Numbered from the stretch's first letter, positions 38,780 through 47,320 are shown. The stretch is DNA of 47,434 nucleotides from Rhizobium sp. Q54 (GCA_945871805.1 CAMBXE010000008.1:1-47434); one strand, 5' to 3'. The notes: generated by a model from the letters alone, not told the origin. Numbers and translations are program-made.

Positions 38780-39742
38780 CTAACGCTCAGTAGTCGCGCT
38801 TTTCGCCTCACCCTCTCTCTTCTGAACCATCTCAGTAAATTTTCCACAAACCGGAGCCCTTTTTTCTTCTGAGCCTCCCTTTGCGACAGATTTCGTCGTC
38901 TGGATTTCTTCGCGCAAATTTTGCAGCTGTTCTGGATTCATTGAAAACACATCCTTGCCGCTGCAGGCTTCAGGAATTCTAACGATCCACTGCTCTCCTT
39001 TTTGTTGGAGGTCGCACGGACCAACACCCAAATCTTCGTAAGATTTTTTGATTTTTTCCGCCAATTTCCGCGCTTCTTCGGTGCTTTCGCAATCAAATCG
39101 TTTGACGCCATTTTCTTCGTGAACTCTGCCTTCATCTTTGAGTTTTCCGAAGATGTCGCACATTTCTCCACAGATTTCTTTCTCTTTATTTTTGTCTGAT
39201 TCGTAAGTGCTAAGATTTGAGTAACGTTCGCGCAACTTTTGCAGATCGAGCTCTTTAGCCGATGTTAATAATTTTTGTTTTAATGCTTCTTCCTCAAGAG
39301 TCGTAGCCTTGCTCATCTCCAACAAATTATGAATCGTCAGCGGGCCGCAATTGTAGTGGTCATCTTGTTGCTTCGCTTTGAGATCGGTAATTTTAATTTC
39401 TGCCCTCTCAATTTCTTTTCGCATTATTCCATCAATCGGATTACCAAGTGAATCATTGTAGAAAAATTTCAGCTCACCGCCATCCATTTTCATCATGCCG
39501 CCAACCCAGTGATCCCCGTGGATATTTAATGGCATCAACACTTTCTTACCACCTTTGGCTAGATTTTTTGCCTCGTAAAGAGCCCGCTTAAAATAATCAG
39601 ATCCCTCAGTCGGAATTGCCGGAAGCGCCACAACATCTTTTTGATCACGCAATTCATGCGCAAAAACATCGTCGATTTTTTTGTTACTGTACCACTCGGT
39701 ATCGAGATCGGATTTTACGCTAACGGAAGAAGGCCTGCTCAT
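38780..39742 (-). CDS. Ulp1/C48-like (CE clan) cysteine protease, candidate secreted effector
   Basis: 320 residues without signal peptide. The catalytic order of CE-clan deSUMOylase and deubiquitinase enzymes is visible: His78 in NIHGDHWVGG, Asp97 in FYNDSLG, Gln126 and Cys132 in KQQDDHYNCGPLTIHNL (six residues between Gln and Cys, as in Ulp1). An N-terminal WYSNKKIDDVF fits the family's opening helix. The C-terminal half (about 150-320) is highly charged and unrecognised, ending in a Lys/Glu/Ser/Thr-rich tail. Such enzymes in bacteria commonly act on host ubiquitin-like proteins; a VirB11 is encoded 7 kb away. It begins 5 nt after xerD, so the two are cotranscribed. Target and secretion are inferred. 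Confidence 0.8.
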   Translation of the reverse strand: MSRPSSVSVKSDLDTEWYSNKKIDDVFAHELRDQKDVVALPAIPTEGSDYFKRALYEAKNLAKGGKKVLMPLNIHGDHWVGGMMKMDGGELKFFYNDSLGNPIDGIMRKEIERAEIKITDLKAKQQDDHYNCGPLTIHNLLEMSKATTLEEEALKQKLLTSAKELDLQKLRERYSNLSTYESDKNKEKEICGEMCDIFGKLKDEGRVHEENGVKRFDCESTEEARKLAEKIKKSYEDLGVGPCDLQQKGEQWIVRIPEACSGKDVFSMNPEQLQNLREEIQTTKSVAKGGSEEKRAPVCGKFTEMVQKREGEAKSATTER

Positions 39743-39747
39743 GCGTT

Positions 39748-40659
39748 TTAAATTTTGCTTAGGGGATGATGGGCGAAGACAATGTCGCGCAGCTTCGAAT
39801 CTAAAATGTGGGTGTAAATTTCGGTAGTAGAAATGTCGCTGTGCCCAAGCAGCTCTTGCAACACGCGCAAATCGACGCCGCTATTTAGCAGGTGCGTCGC
39901 AAATGAATGACGAATTACGTGCGGATGAACTCGCGCCGGATCAAGGCCGGCTTTGAGCGCAATCCTTTTTAACATTTTGTGAAAACCTTGTCTGGTTAAA
40001 TGTTTACTCGGCGAAGATCCGGAGAAAAGCCAAGGAGAATTGCCGGGGGAATTACCGGAGGAATTATCGGAAGAATCTTCTCTCACTTTCAAATATTCGA
40101 GCAGCTTCGCAATCGCCGCCTTATTGAGTGGAGCGATTCTTTCTTTGCCGCCTTTTCCCTTCACCAGTAAATAATTTCGCAAAGTTTGGCCTTCGCGCTG
40201 AATTACAGAAACTGGCAACGAAACCAATTCAGTGACGCGAAGCCCGGCGGCGTAAAGGATCTCGAGCATGCAAGAAAGTCGTAAATCAGATTCTGCGGTG
40301 GCGAGTAATTTAAAAATTTCCTCTTCGCTCAAGAATTTTGGAATCTTCGCTTCACGTTTCGGAGTCTGTAAATTTGTGGCCGGGCTGCTCTCAATAAAAT
40401 TCTCATTCACCAAGAATTTGAAGAAATTTTTTAGACAGGAAATTTTGCGCGCAATCGAAGTGGCTTTTAATTTTTGCTGATGAAGCACAAAAAGATAATC
40501 TTTGAGAGTCTTAGTTGTTACTTGCTTTAGAATAAGTTTTTCTGCGTCTAAAAATTTTTCGAAGAGCTCTAGATCTTTGCCGTAAGAGAGAATCGTGTTT
40601 AATGCCAGGCCATCTTCAGTTTGAAGTTTAATGAGAAAATCAGAGCTTTTTACCGTCAA
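39748..40659 (-). CDS. xerD: Tyrosine recombinase XerD/XerC
   Basis: Site-specific recombinase of chromosome dimer resolution, 303 residues. A SAM-like N-terminal domain precedes the catalytic domain with AAGLRVTELVSL (Arg), KGKGGKERIAPL (Lys), HVIRHSFATHLL (His, Arg), LLGHSDISTTEIYTH (His, Tyr). D versus C rests on general similarity. A loop of about 20 residues rich in Ser, Asn, Pro and Gly (SSDNSSGNSPGNSPWL) is encoded by a 12-nt tandem repeat and is unusual for the family. Confidence 0.9.
   Translation of the reverse strand: MTVKSSDFLIKLQTEDGLALNTILSYGKDLELFEKFLDAEKLILKQVTTKTLKDYLFVLHQQKLKATSIARKISCLKNFFKFLVNENFIESSPATNLQTPKREAKIPKFLSEEEIFKLLATAESDLRLSCMLEILYAAGLRVTELVSLPVSVIQREGQTLRNYLLVKGKGGKERIAPLNKAAIAKLLEYLKVREDSSDNSSGNSPGNSPWLFSGSSPSKHLTRQGFHKMLKRIALKAGLDPARVHPHVIRHSFATHLLNSGVDLRVLQELLGHSDISTTEIYTHILDSKLRDIVFAHHPLSKI
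40032..40080. repeat. 12-nt minisatellite inside xerD
   Basis: About four imperfect units on the + strand: GGAGAATTGCCG, GGGGAATTACCG, GAGGAATTATCG, GAAGAATCTTCT. Units of 12 keep the frame, so the repeat lengthens a surface loop. Confidence 0.75.
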
Positions 40660-40834
40660 AATCCGCCTCCGGCACGCAAATATTCACCTGGTTTTTAATG
40701 TCGATTATCAGCGAAACTTGTCTTTGCGGAATCTTCAAATCATCAGCGATGAGAAGCTTCAGCGCCACCAACATCGCGCCAAAAGTGATCAGCAAAATTA
40801 TTAGGAGAAGTTTATTTTCGGAATGAAGAAACAT
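40640..40834 (-). CDS. Small single-span membrane protein (hypothetical)
   Basis: 64 residues, with a strongly hydrophobic stretch NKLLLIILLITFGAMLVALKLL and a hydrophilic C-terminus. It fills the space upstream of xerD, overlapping the xerD start by 20 nt and the divergent metalloprotease start by 12 nt. No family is recognised. The tight fit with xerD favours a real gene; the overlap at the start is a warning. ATG at 40774 would cut the helix. Confidence 0.5.
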   Translation of the reverse strand: MFLHSENKLLLIILLITFGAMLVALKLLIADDLKIPQRQVSLIIDIKNQVNICVPEADFDGKKL

Positions 40835-42148
40835 TTTATTTTTATTCTATTTTTTCTCTTTGCCTCGAAGTCATTCGCTGACGCCTCTTTGATCCGCGAT
40901 GCCGAAACAGAAAAATTTCTGCACCAACTTGCTGATCCAATTTTTACCGCCGCCGGCCTGAATCCGCACAATATTAAAATTTACATTGTTAACGATGACA
41001 GCATCAACGCTTTTGTTTCGGGCGGGCAAAATGTTTTCATTAATACCGGATTAATTCGTAAATTTAAAACGCCTGACGCCTTGATCGGCGTGATCGCGCA
41101 TGAAACCGGACACATCACCGCTGGTCACTTGGCGCGCTCTTCGGAAGGTGCAGAACAAGCCGAAGGGGCAATGTTACTCAGCTACTTACTTGGAATCGGT
41201 GCAGTGGTTGCGGGTGCGCCAGACGCCGGTACAGCGCTAATCATGGGCGGCAATCAAACCGCGCAAAGAATGTACATGAAGTTCACGCGCACGCAGGAAG
41301 AAGCGGCCGATCAACATGCAATCGCCTATCTCGACAAGATGAAATATCCGGCGACCGGACTTATCAATCTCTTGGAATTTTTTGAAACTGAGATGATCGG
41401 CTACAAGAATCAGATCGACGAATATTTAATGTCTCACCCAATCAGCCGCAAAAGAATCGAAGTAATAAAAGAGCGCACCGCTGGCAAAAATTTCTCTGAC
41501 AAAAAAATAAATCAAAAATTGCAGCAGCCGATGGATCGTGTATTGGCGAAGCTTGAAGGCTTCATCGAAAATCCAGATTCTTTGCTGCTTAATCAAGATC
41601 CCTACATCCGTTCAATCGCTTTATTTCGTAAAGGCAAGATTGACGAGAGCTTGAAACTGCTCGATTTGGTCATTGAGCAAAGTCCTTCGGATGGATTTTT
41701 ATTTGAACTCAAAGGCCAAATTCTTTTTGAAAGCGGACGAATTCAGGGCTCGGTTCTGGCTTACAACCAGGCGGTCAAACTGCTTTCTTTGCAAGATAAT
41801 GGCGTCGCAAAAGTTGCTTTTGCTCTGGCGATTTTGTCACTAAAAACCAGCGATCAAGATTTGATCAAGCTAGCAATCAAGCAGCTCGAACAGGCAAAAA
41901 AATTCGAAGAAGGAAATCCGCTTTTGTTCCGGCAGCTCGCCAATGGTTATTCGCGTGCCCATGACGAGCCTAGGTCTTTACTGGCTTTAGCCGAGTTTAA
42001 TTTACTGATCGGCGATAAAGAAAAATGCCGAAAATTCGCCAAAGAAGCGAAAGAAAAATTCAAAAAATCTGATAAATCTGAAACTATTCGCGCCGATGAT
42101 TTGTTAGAATTAGCGAAAGAAAAAGAGGGAGAAGTTGCGCATCAATAA
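40823..42148 (+). CDS. BepA/YfgC-like periplasmic M48 metalloprotease with TPR repeats
   Basis: 441 residues. A signal peptide (KKHFIFILFFLFASKSFA) is followed by the M48 domain: INAFVSGGQNVFINTGLI, zinc motif HETGH near residue 93, and EEAADQHAI with the third ligand. TPR-like helices (about 250-430) follow, e.g. GQILFESGRIQGSVLAYNQAVKL. In E. coli BepA works on LptD and BAM quality control; the same role in outer-membrane assembly is likely here. Confidence 0.93.
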   Translation: MKKHFIFILFFLFASKSFADASLIRDAETEKFLHQLADPIFTAAGLNPHNIKIYIVNDDSINAFVSGGQNVFINTGLIRKFKTPDALIGVIAHETGHITAGHLARSSEGAEQAEGAMLLSYLLGIGAVVAGAPDAGTALIMGGNQTAQRMYMKFTRTQEEAADQHAIAYLDKMKYPATGLINLLEFFETEMIGYKNQIDEYLMSHPISRKRIEVIKERTAGKNFSDKKINQKLQQPMDRVLAKLEGFIENPDSLLLNQDPYIRSIALFRKGKIDESLKLLDLVIEQSPSDGFLFELKGQILFESGRIQGSVLAYNQAVKLLSLQDNGVAKVAFALAILSLKTSDQDLIKLAIKQLEQAKKFEEGNPLLFRQLANGYSRAHDEPRSLLALAEFNLLIGDKEKCRKFAKEAKEKFKKSDKSETIRADDLLELAKEKEGEVAHQ

Positions 42149-42160
42149 CTTATTTCGATC

Positions 42161-42184
42161 TGGTTCTAATAACGAATCTGGGTT
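42161..42184. repeat. Remnant of a family A repeat (right end only)
   Basis: TGGTTCTAATAACGAATCTG then GGTT, matching the right terminus of the copy in the LtaS-like gene with few changes. It lies in the 74-nt gap between the M48 protease and selO. Confidence 0.75.
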
Positions 42185-42222
42185 AACTTTTGAGTCGAAT
42201 TACCGAGTTCGTGCAATCCTCT

Positions 42223-43638
42223 TTAGGTGCCGCAAAAAGTTTGAGTAACTCTCTCGGATTCAGTTGGCGGAAGTTGGTAAGATTTTTTATTCACATTGTT
42301 TTGGTAAGGGTTTTTTAGAGCGACGAGTAAATTGTAGAAAACTTCAAGATCGCCTTCACTTGCTGCCTGTAGCGCTTCTTCAACTTTGTGATTTCTCGGA
42401 ATAATTGCCGGATTATTTTCATCCATTAATTGCTGCGCTGACGCGAGGGGCTGATTATTTTTTGCCAATCTTGCGCGCCAATTTTTTTGCCAATCGATGT
42501 TTAGCGAACTCAAATTTCGGAATGTATTGGTGTAATCGGCGCGAGATTTTTGCATCCAATCGAGCAGTTCTTCGATTAGTTTTTTGTCGCCATCTTCAGC
42601 GCCAAAAAGCCCAAGTTTTTTTCGCATCATCGTCAAATATTTTTCTTGGTAAATCGCGCGAAAATTTGTGATTTCGTTTTCAGCAATTTCGCGTGCGAGA
42701 TTATGATCTTCGGATAAAAATGGCAGCAAAGTTTCAGCAAAACGTGCGAGATTCCATTGTGCGATTGGGGCTTGATTGGCAAAGGCGTAGCGACCGCGAG
42801 AGTCAATCGAGCTGAATGTTTTTTCTGGATCAAATTCGTCAATAAAAGCGCAAGGGCCGTAGTCGATTGTCTCGCCGGAAATTGACATATTATCCGTATT
42901 CATCACGCCGTGAATAAAGCCGACGCGCATCCAGTTTACGATCAAATCCACTTGGCGCTCGATGACGATTTTCAGAAGTTCGAGCGCGTTATTTTTTTGC
43001 GAAAAATGACGTGCGATTGTGTAATCAATCAACTTCTTTAGGTCATCTTCACTTCCCATCGCCGCCGCAAATTGAAAAGTTCCAACGCGAATATGTGAGC
43101 TGGCAACGCGCGTTAAAATCGCGCCGGGAAAAAGAGATTCGCGATAAACATCTTCGCCAGTCGCAACCACCGCAAGACTGCGCGTAGTTGGAATGCCAAG
43201 AGCATGCATCGCTTCAGAAATTATATATTCGCGTAACATTGGCGCTAACGCAGCGCGACCATCTCCTCTGCGCGAATAAGGAGTTTGCCCCGAGCCTTTA
43301 AATTGGATGTCGACGCGTTTTTGATCGCGCGTCAGATGTTCGCCCAACAGAATCGCCCGACCGTCACCAAGAATTACGAAGCCGCCATATTGATGTCCGG
43401 CGTAGGCTTGCGCGATTGGTTCAGAATTTTTTGGTAAAATATTCCCGCTAAATAGCTCGGCTTGTTCATCTTTAGACAGCGCAGAAAAATTTAAGCCAAG
43501 CTCCTTCGCTAAATCTTCATTCAGAATAATCAGCTGCGGATTCTCGACGGGAGTAGGCGCGACCTTAGTGTAAAAAATTTTCGGCAGCTCGGCGTAACTA
43601 TTGTTGAAGTTGAATTTCATTCTGTTTTTTTCGACCAT
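42223..43638 (-). CDS. selO: SelO/YdiU protein adenylyltransferase
   Basis: Pseudokinase-fold enzyme that transfers AMP to Ser, Thr or Tyr of proteins. It has 471 residues. AGHQYGGFVILGDGRAILLGE, DIQFKGSGQTPYSRRGDGRAAL, REYIISEAMHALGIPTTRSLAVV and HGVMNTDNMSISGETIDYGPCAFID are diagnostic. It ends TFCGT, with Cys at the place of the C-terminal selenocysteine found in animal forms. A start at ATG 43620 (MKFNFNN) is an alternative. Confidence 0.95.
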   Translation of the reverse strand: MVEKNRMKFNFNNSYAELPKIFYTKVAPTPVENPQLIILNEDLAKELGLNFSALSKDEQAELFSGNILPKNSEPIAQAYAGHQYGGFVILGDGRAILLGEHLTRDQKRVDIQFKGSGQTPYSRRGDGRAALAPMLREYIISEAMHALGIPTTRSLAVVATGEDVYRESLFPGAILTRVASSHIRVGTFQFAAAMGSEDDLKKLIDYTIARHFSQKNNALELLKIVIERQVDLIVNWMRVGFIHGVMNTDNMSISGETIDYGPCAFIDEFDPEKTFSSIDSRGRYAFANQAPIAQWNLARFAETLLPFLSEDHNLAREIAENEITNFRAIYQEKYLTMMRKKLGLFGAEDGDKKLIEELLDWMQKSRADYTNTFRNLSSLNIDWQKNWRARLAKNNQPLASAQQLMDENNPAIIPRNHKVEEALQAASEGDLEVFYNLLVALKNPYQNNVNKKSYQLPPTESERVTQTFCGT

Positions 43639-43703
43639 TATCCGATTCGCTTTTATTATTTAAAAACATGAATGTCTGTGTTCAGAACCTAATCAAATAA
43701 CAA

Positions 43704-45839
43704 ATGAGCAAAATTACCGACCACTTAAACCCAGATCCGTCATTAGAACCACTCACAATTTCTACTAACCCGCACCAGCCAAGATCAGTTTGTTCCGCTT
43801 CCGATGCTCATGTATCACCGATACATTCCGCTTCGGTTCTCACAAACCAACCTTGCCTGACGCGGCTTAGCGGAATTCTGAATGGTTCTAATGACGGATC
43901 TGGGTTAAAACAATCTGCCTGGGTAAAAATTTTCGCTATTTTTGCTTTTTTATCTTTTTTTCTTCGCACATTCCTGCTCTGTCGAGAGCGCGCTGACATT
44001 GAATTTTCAACATTGCTTCTGATCAAAGTTTACAGTCTGGGATTATTTTTTGATGTCGTAACCATTGCCTACATCAGCTTCATTCCGCTGCTTTATTACA
44101 CCTTCGTTTCGAGTAAATTTTTTTATTCCCGACGTCACCAAATCGCCAATCGAATTTTTTATTTCCTTCTTCTTGGTATTTTAATTTTCTCTTTTTTCGC
44201 TGAGATAATTTTTTGGGATGAGTTTCAAACGCGCTTCAATTTCATCGCTGTCGATTACCTAATCTACACGACAGAAGTGATTGGGAATATTGTTGAATCT
44301 TACCCAATGGGAAAATTACTCGGAGCAATTTTTCTCATTGTCTTTGCGATTTTTTCCCTGACTTACAAAAAAATTACCGCAGTCAAAGAGCGGAATTTTT
44401 CTCTGCGTCGCAAAAATTTAGTGATTCTTTCGGTCATTTTATTTGCTGCTTTTTTTCTCGTCGACAGCTCAAAATTTACCAAAATTTTCCAAAATAAATA
44501 TGCGAGCGAGATCTCAGAGGGCGGCATCTACCAGCTTTTCTCGGCTTACCGCAATAATCAAATCGACTATGATTCTCTCTATGAAACTAGAGATATTAAA
44601 ATTGCGATTGGCGAATTGCGTAGATCGATTGCCAAGCAAGAACCTAACTCAAAATTTCTTAACGAAGAAGATATTTCGCGCTTAATTCCCAAGTCACGCA
44701 CCGGCGCAGAAAAAAAATATAACGTGATGTTTGTAGCCATCGAAAGCTTGAGCGCGGAGTTTATGCAAGCCTTTGGCAATAAAGAAAATATCACGCCAAA
44801 TCTTGACGGTCTGGCTAAAAATGGATTGTTTTTCAAAGATCTCTATGCGACAGGAACCCGCACCATTCGAGGAATGGAGGCGCTTGCTTTGTCAATTCCG
44901 CCGACACCAGGAAATTCGATTGTGCGTCGCCCTAACAACGAAAATCTTTTTAATATTTCCTCGCCTCTCAACGAGCGCGGCTACGATTCTAAATTCATTT
45001 ACGGCGGTTTTGGCTACTTCGACAACATGAATTATTTCTTCGGAAATAACGGTTTTGAAATTGTTGATCGCGACAAATTTTCTGGAGACGAAATTTCTTT
45101 CGCCAATGTTTGGGGGGTTTCAGACGAAGACCTGTTCAACAAAACAATCAAAGAAGCGGATAAATCTTACGCTGCGGGCAAGCCATTTTTTAGCTTCGTG
45201 ATGACAACATCTAACCATCGCCCCTTCACTTATCCCGATGGAAAAATTGACATTAAATCTAAAAGCAGTCGCAGCGGCGCGGTAAAATATACCGACCACG
45301 CCATTGGAAAATTGATTGAAAATTCCCGCAACAAGCCTTGGTTTGACAATACGATTTTTGTTTTAGTTGCTGATCATTGTGCGGGCAGCGCGGGCAATAC
45401 TGACCTGCCTTTGTGGCGTTACCAGATTCCGGCAATTTTCTACGCACCAAAAATTCTCAAGCCGCAAAATATTGATGGGTCGGTGAGTCAGATTGATCTC
45501 GCTCCGACATTGTTTGGAATCATGAATATGTCCTATAAATCAAAATTTTTTGGCACGGATATTTTAACTAATAAAAAAACTTTGGATCATCGCATCTTTG
45601 TCAGCACTTACTCCGATGTGGGTTATTTCAAAAATAATAAGCTTTATCTTTTGAAGCCAAAAAGAGAGAGGAAGTTTTTTGATGTAAAAATAACAAAACG
45701 CGGATGGGATGGCTCGGAAGAGGTGCGTTCTCATCAGTACGAACCCACAGAGTTAGAAGAGGCGATTAGCTACTACCAGTCAGCGAGTTATTTTTTCAAA
45801 AACGACAAACTTAAAAATTTTGGAGCAACTAAAAAATGA
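43704..45839 (+). CDS. LtaS-like sulfatase-fold transferase with an in-frame repeat insertion
   Basis: 711 residues. After the first seven residues (MSKITDH) comes about 60 residues encoded by a family A repeat, then five predicted membrane helices (about 75-265) and an extracytoplasmic alkaline-phosphatase-fold domain. Motifs: MFVAIESLSAEFM (metal ligand Glu), ATGTRTIRGMEAL (nucleophile Thr), TTSNHRPFTYP and LVADHCAGSAG (Asp-His). The family moves phosphoglycerol or phosphoethanolamine onto envelope glycans or lipids. No ATG exists downstream of the repeat before the membrane domain, so the inserted segment is probably translated. Next gene overlaps by 4 nt. Confidence 0.88.
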   Translation: MSKITDHLNPDPSLEPLTISTNPHQPRSVCSASDAHVSPIHSASVLTNQPCLTRLSGILNGSNDGSGLKQSAWVKIFAIFAFLSFFLRTFLLCRERADIEFSTLLLIKVYSLGLFFDVVTIAYISFIPLLYYTFVSSKFFYSRRHQIANRIFYFLLLGILIFSFFAEIIFWDEFQTRFNFIAVDYLIYTTEVIGNIVESYPMGKLLGAIFLIVFAIFSLTYKKITAVKERNFSLRRKNLVILSVILFAAFFLVDSSKFTKIFQNKYASEISEGGIYQLFSAYRNNQIDYDSLYETRDIKIAIGELRRSIAKQEPNSKFLNEEDISRLIPKSRTGAEKKYNVMFVAIESLSAEFMQAFGNKENITPNLDGLAKNGLFFKDLYATGTRTIRGMEALALSIPPTPGNSIVRRPNNENLFNISSPLNERGYDSKFIYGGFGYFDNMNYFFGNNGFEIVDRDKFSGDEISFANVWGVSDEDLFNKTIKEADKSYAAGKPFFSFVMTTSNHRPFTYPDGKIDIKSKSSRSGAVKYTDHAIGKLIENSRNKPWFDNTIFVLVADHCAGSAGNTDLPLWRYQIPAIFYAPKILKPQNIDGSVSQIDLAPTLFGIMNMSYKSKFFGTDILTNKKTLDHRIFVSTYSDVGYFKNNKLYLLKPKRERKFFDVKITKRGWDGSEEVRSHQYEPTELEEAISYYQSASYFFKNDKLKNFGATKK
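43728..43906. repeat. Family A MITE-like repeat inside a coding region (179 bp)
   Basis: Terminal arms AACCCAGATCCGTCATTAG and its complement are conserved, but the centre differs from the other copies and holds its own palindrome around TCCGCTTCCGATG / CATTCCGCTTCGG. Read in the frame of the host gene it has no stop. Confidence 0.9.
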
Positions 45840-46396
45840 AAAATCTTTTTATCTTCGCCGCGTTTCTAACTCTAGTTTCTTGCGCGCATCCCGATCAAAA
45901 AATTAAATTCGATCTGAATTTAAACGAGCAGAAATCAAATATCGGCAAGGGCGCGGGGATAGATCTGGTGCTGATTGATGAAAGATCGGACGATATTTTA
46001 GGAGTAAAAGAATTTAGCGCTGAAGAAAAAATTAAAATTAGCAGCGACAAAAATTTGGCCGAATTTTTGCAGAAAAAAATCAGCGAAAATTTACAACAAA
46101 AAGGTTTCAAAATTGGTTTTAGCAAAACGCTCGAAATCCACATCGTCAACTTGGAATATAGCGCAAAACGTAAATTTTTTATTGGCGAATCTGCCGGAAA
46201 AATCGCAGTTACAGCCGTGGTTACGAACAATAAAAATCAGTCGATTCTTACTAAAAAATTTGGCTCATCTCTAGACAGCAAGCATTTTATCGCGCCTCTT
46301 GAATCAACGGATGCGGCCTCGATCAACGATCTCCTCAAAGAAATTATAACAAATATTCTGGAAGATGCGGAGTTGCTAAAAAAATTAGCAGAATAA
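45836..46396 (+). CDS. YajG-like lipoprotein
   Basis: 186 residues. Lipobox VSC gives a mature N-terminal Cys16. The order of conserved parts matches E. coli YajG: GIDLVLIDERSDD, NLAEFLQKKISENLQQKGFKIG, LEIHIVNLEYSA and a final helical NDLLKEIITNILED. Function unknown in the family. It overlaps the LtaS-like gene by 4 nt (ATGA) and abuts the next gene. Confidence 0.75.
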   Translation: MKNLFIFAAFLTLVSCAHPDQKIKFDLNLNEQKSNIGKGAGIDLVLIDERSDDILGVKEFSAEEKIKISSDKNLAEFLQKKISENLQQKGFKIGFSKTLEIHIVNLEYSAKRKFFIGESAGKIAVTAVVTNNKNQSILTKKFGSSLDSKHFIAPLESTDAASINDLLKEIITNILEDAELLKKLAE

Positions 46397-46618
46397 ATGC
46401 GTGTCGGAATTGCCTTATTTTTAGGGTTGATCGCGGCAGCTCTTGTGGTCGCGTATTTTTTAATTTTCGCAGAATGGAGTTGGAAAAAAGTCATCACCCG
46501 AATCGTTGTTATCTGCGCTGTAATTACCCCGCTTATGCTTATCAATAATTATCGCCTCTTCGTCATTGCCGTTCTGGCGGCTATAGTTTTTGAGATAAAA
46601 AATCTCTTACAAAAATAG
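46397..46618 (+). CDS. Small membrane protein (hypothetical), third gene of the LtaS-like operon
   Basis: 73 residues with two or three hydrophobic segments (VGIALFLGLIAAALVVAYFLIF, VITRIVVICAVITPLMLI, FVIAVLAAIVFEI). No family recognised. Its ATG directly follows the lipoprotein stop codon, which supports translation as part of the operon. Confidence 0.7.
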   Translation: MRVGIALFLGLIAAALVVAYFLIFAEWSWKKVITRIVVICAVITPLMLINNYRLFVIAVLAAIVFEIKNLLQK

Positions 46619-46622
46619 ACTC

Positions 46623-46669
46623 GATCCGTCATTGGATTTGCGACGGTATTTCGCTTAGCCTTAATTCTA
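46623..46669. repeat. Truncated family A repeat
   Basis: GATCCGTCATTGGATTTGCG.. ..TTAGCCTTAATTCTA, corresponding to one end of copy 3 (30682) without its partner arm. It lies between the convergent small membrane protein and carbonic anhydrase genes. Confidence 0.75.
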
Positions 46670-46681
46670 GCGATGAAATAA

Positions 46682-47320
46682 CTAAGCGATTTCGTTAAAA
46701 AAATTCGTATCCGGATTGAAGCCCGAGATAGTTCCGCTCTCAACATCAAAGTGCCAACCAAAGATATTTAATTTATTCTGATCTAGACGTTTCTTGATGT
46801 AGGGATAACTCAGCAAATTGCGCATCGCGATGATGATCGACTCGTGTTCGCAAGCAGCTTGCTGCTCTTCTTCGCTCTTATCCGCTAATTGTTTTTTCAC
46901 CGCATCGCGCGCTTCGGCGGCAACGGAAAGCCAAACTTTCATCGCCTCAGAAAGACCTTTTTCAGCGGTAAATTTTTCTGACATTATCATCTTCATTCCG
47001 TCACATTTTGCATGACCAAGCACGATAATATTCTGCACCTCGAGATCGTTCACCGCATATTCCAAAGCCGATAAAATACCGGCAATTCCCGTTGTGCCAA
47101 ATTTTGGAATGAGCCCGCCGATATTATTAATCACGTAAAGATCTCCGGGGTTTGAAGAAAAAATTTCCGCTGGAGATAACCTGATGTCAGCGCAAGAAAT
47201 TACTAGAGTCGAAGGCTTGTGACCCTGCGCCAACAAATGACCAATGACATCTTTCTGTCTTGGAAAAGTTGTGGCTTTGAACGTTCTAAAACCGCTAATG
47301 AGCTTTCCGACTTCTGGCAT
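46682..47320 (-). CDS. Beta-class carbonic anhydrase
   Basis: Interconverts CO2 and bicarbonate. It has 212 residues. Zinc and catalytic residues are Cys43, Asp45, Arg47 in SCADIRLSP and His103, Cys106 in GHAKCDGM, with the fold words YVINNIGGLIP and FGTTGIAGILSALEYAV. SCADIR in place of the usual CSDSR and HAKCDG in place of HTxCGA are variants that keep all ligands. Nothing further is seen in the last 114 nt of the window. Confidence 0.94.
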   Translation of the reverse strand: MPEVGKLISGFRTFKATTFPRQKDVIGHLLAQGHKPSTLVISCADIRLSPAEIFSSNPGDLYVINNIGGLIPKFGTTGIAGILSALEYAVNDLEVQNIIVLGHAKCDGMKMIMSEKFTAEKGLSEAMKVWLSVAAEARDAVKKQLADKSEEEQQAACEHESIIIAMRNLLSYPYIKKRLDQNKLNIFGWHFDVESGTISGFNPDTNFFNEIA

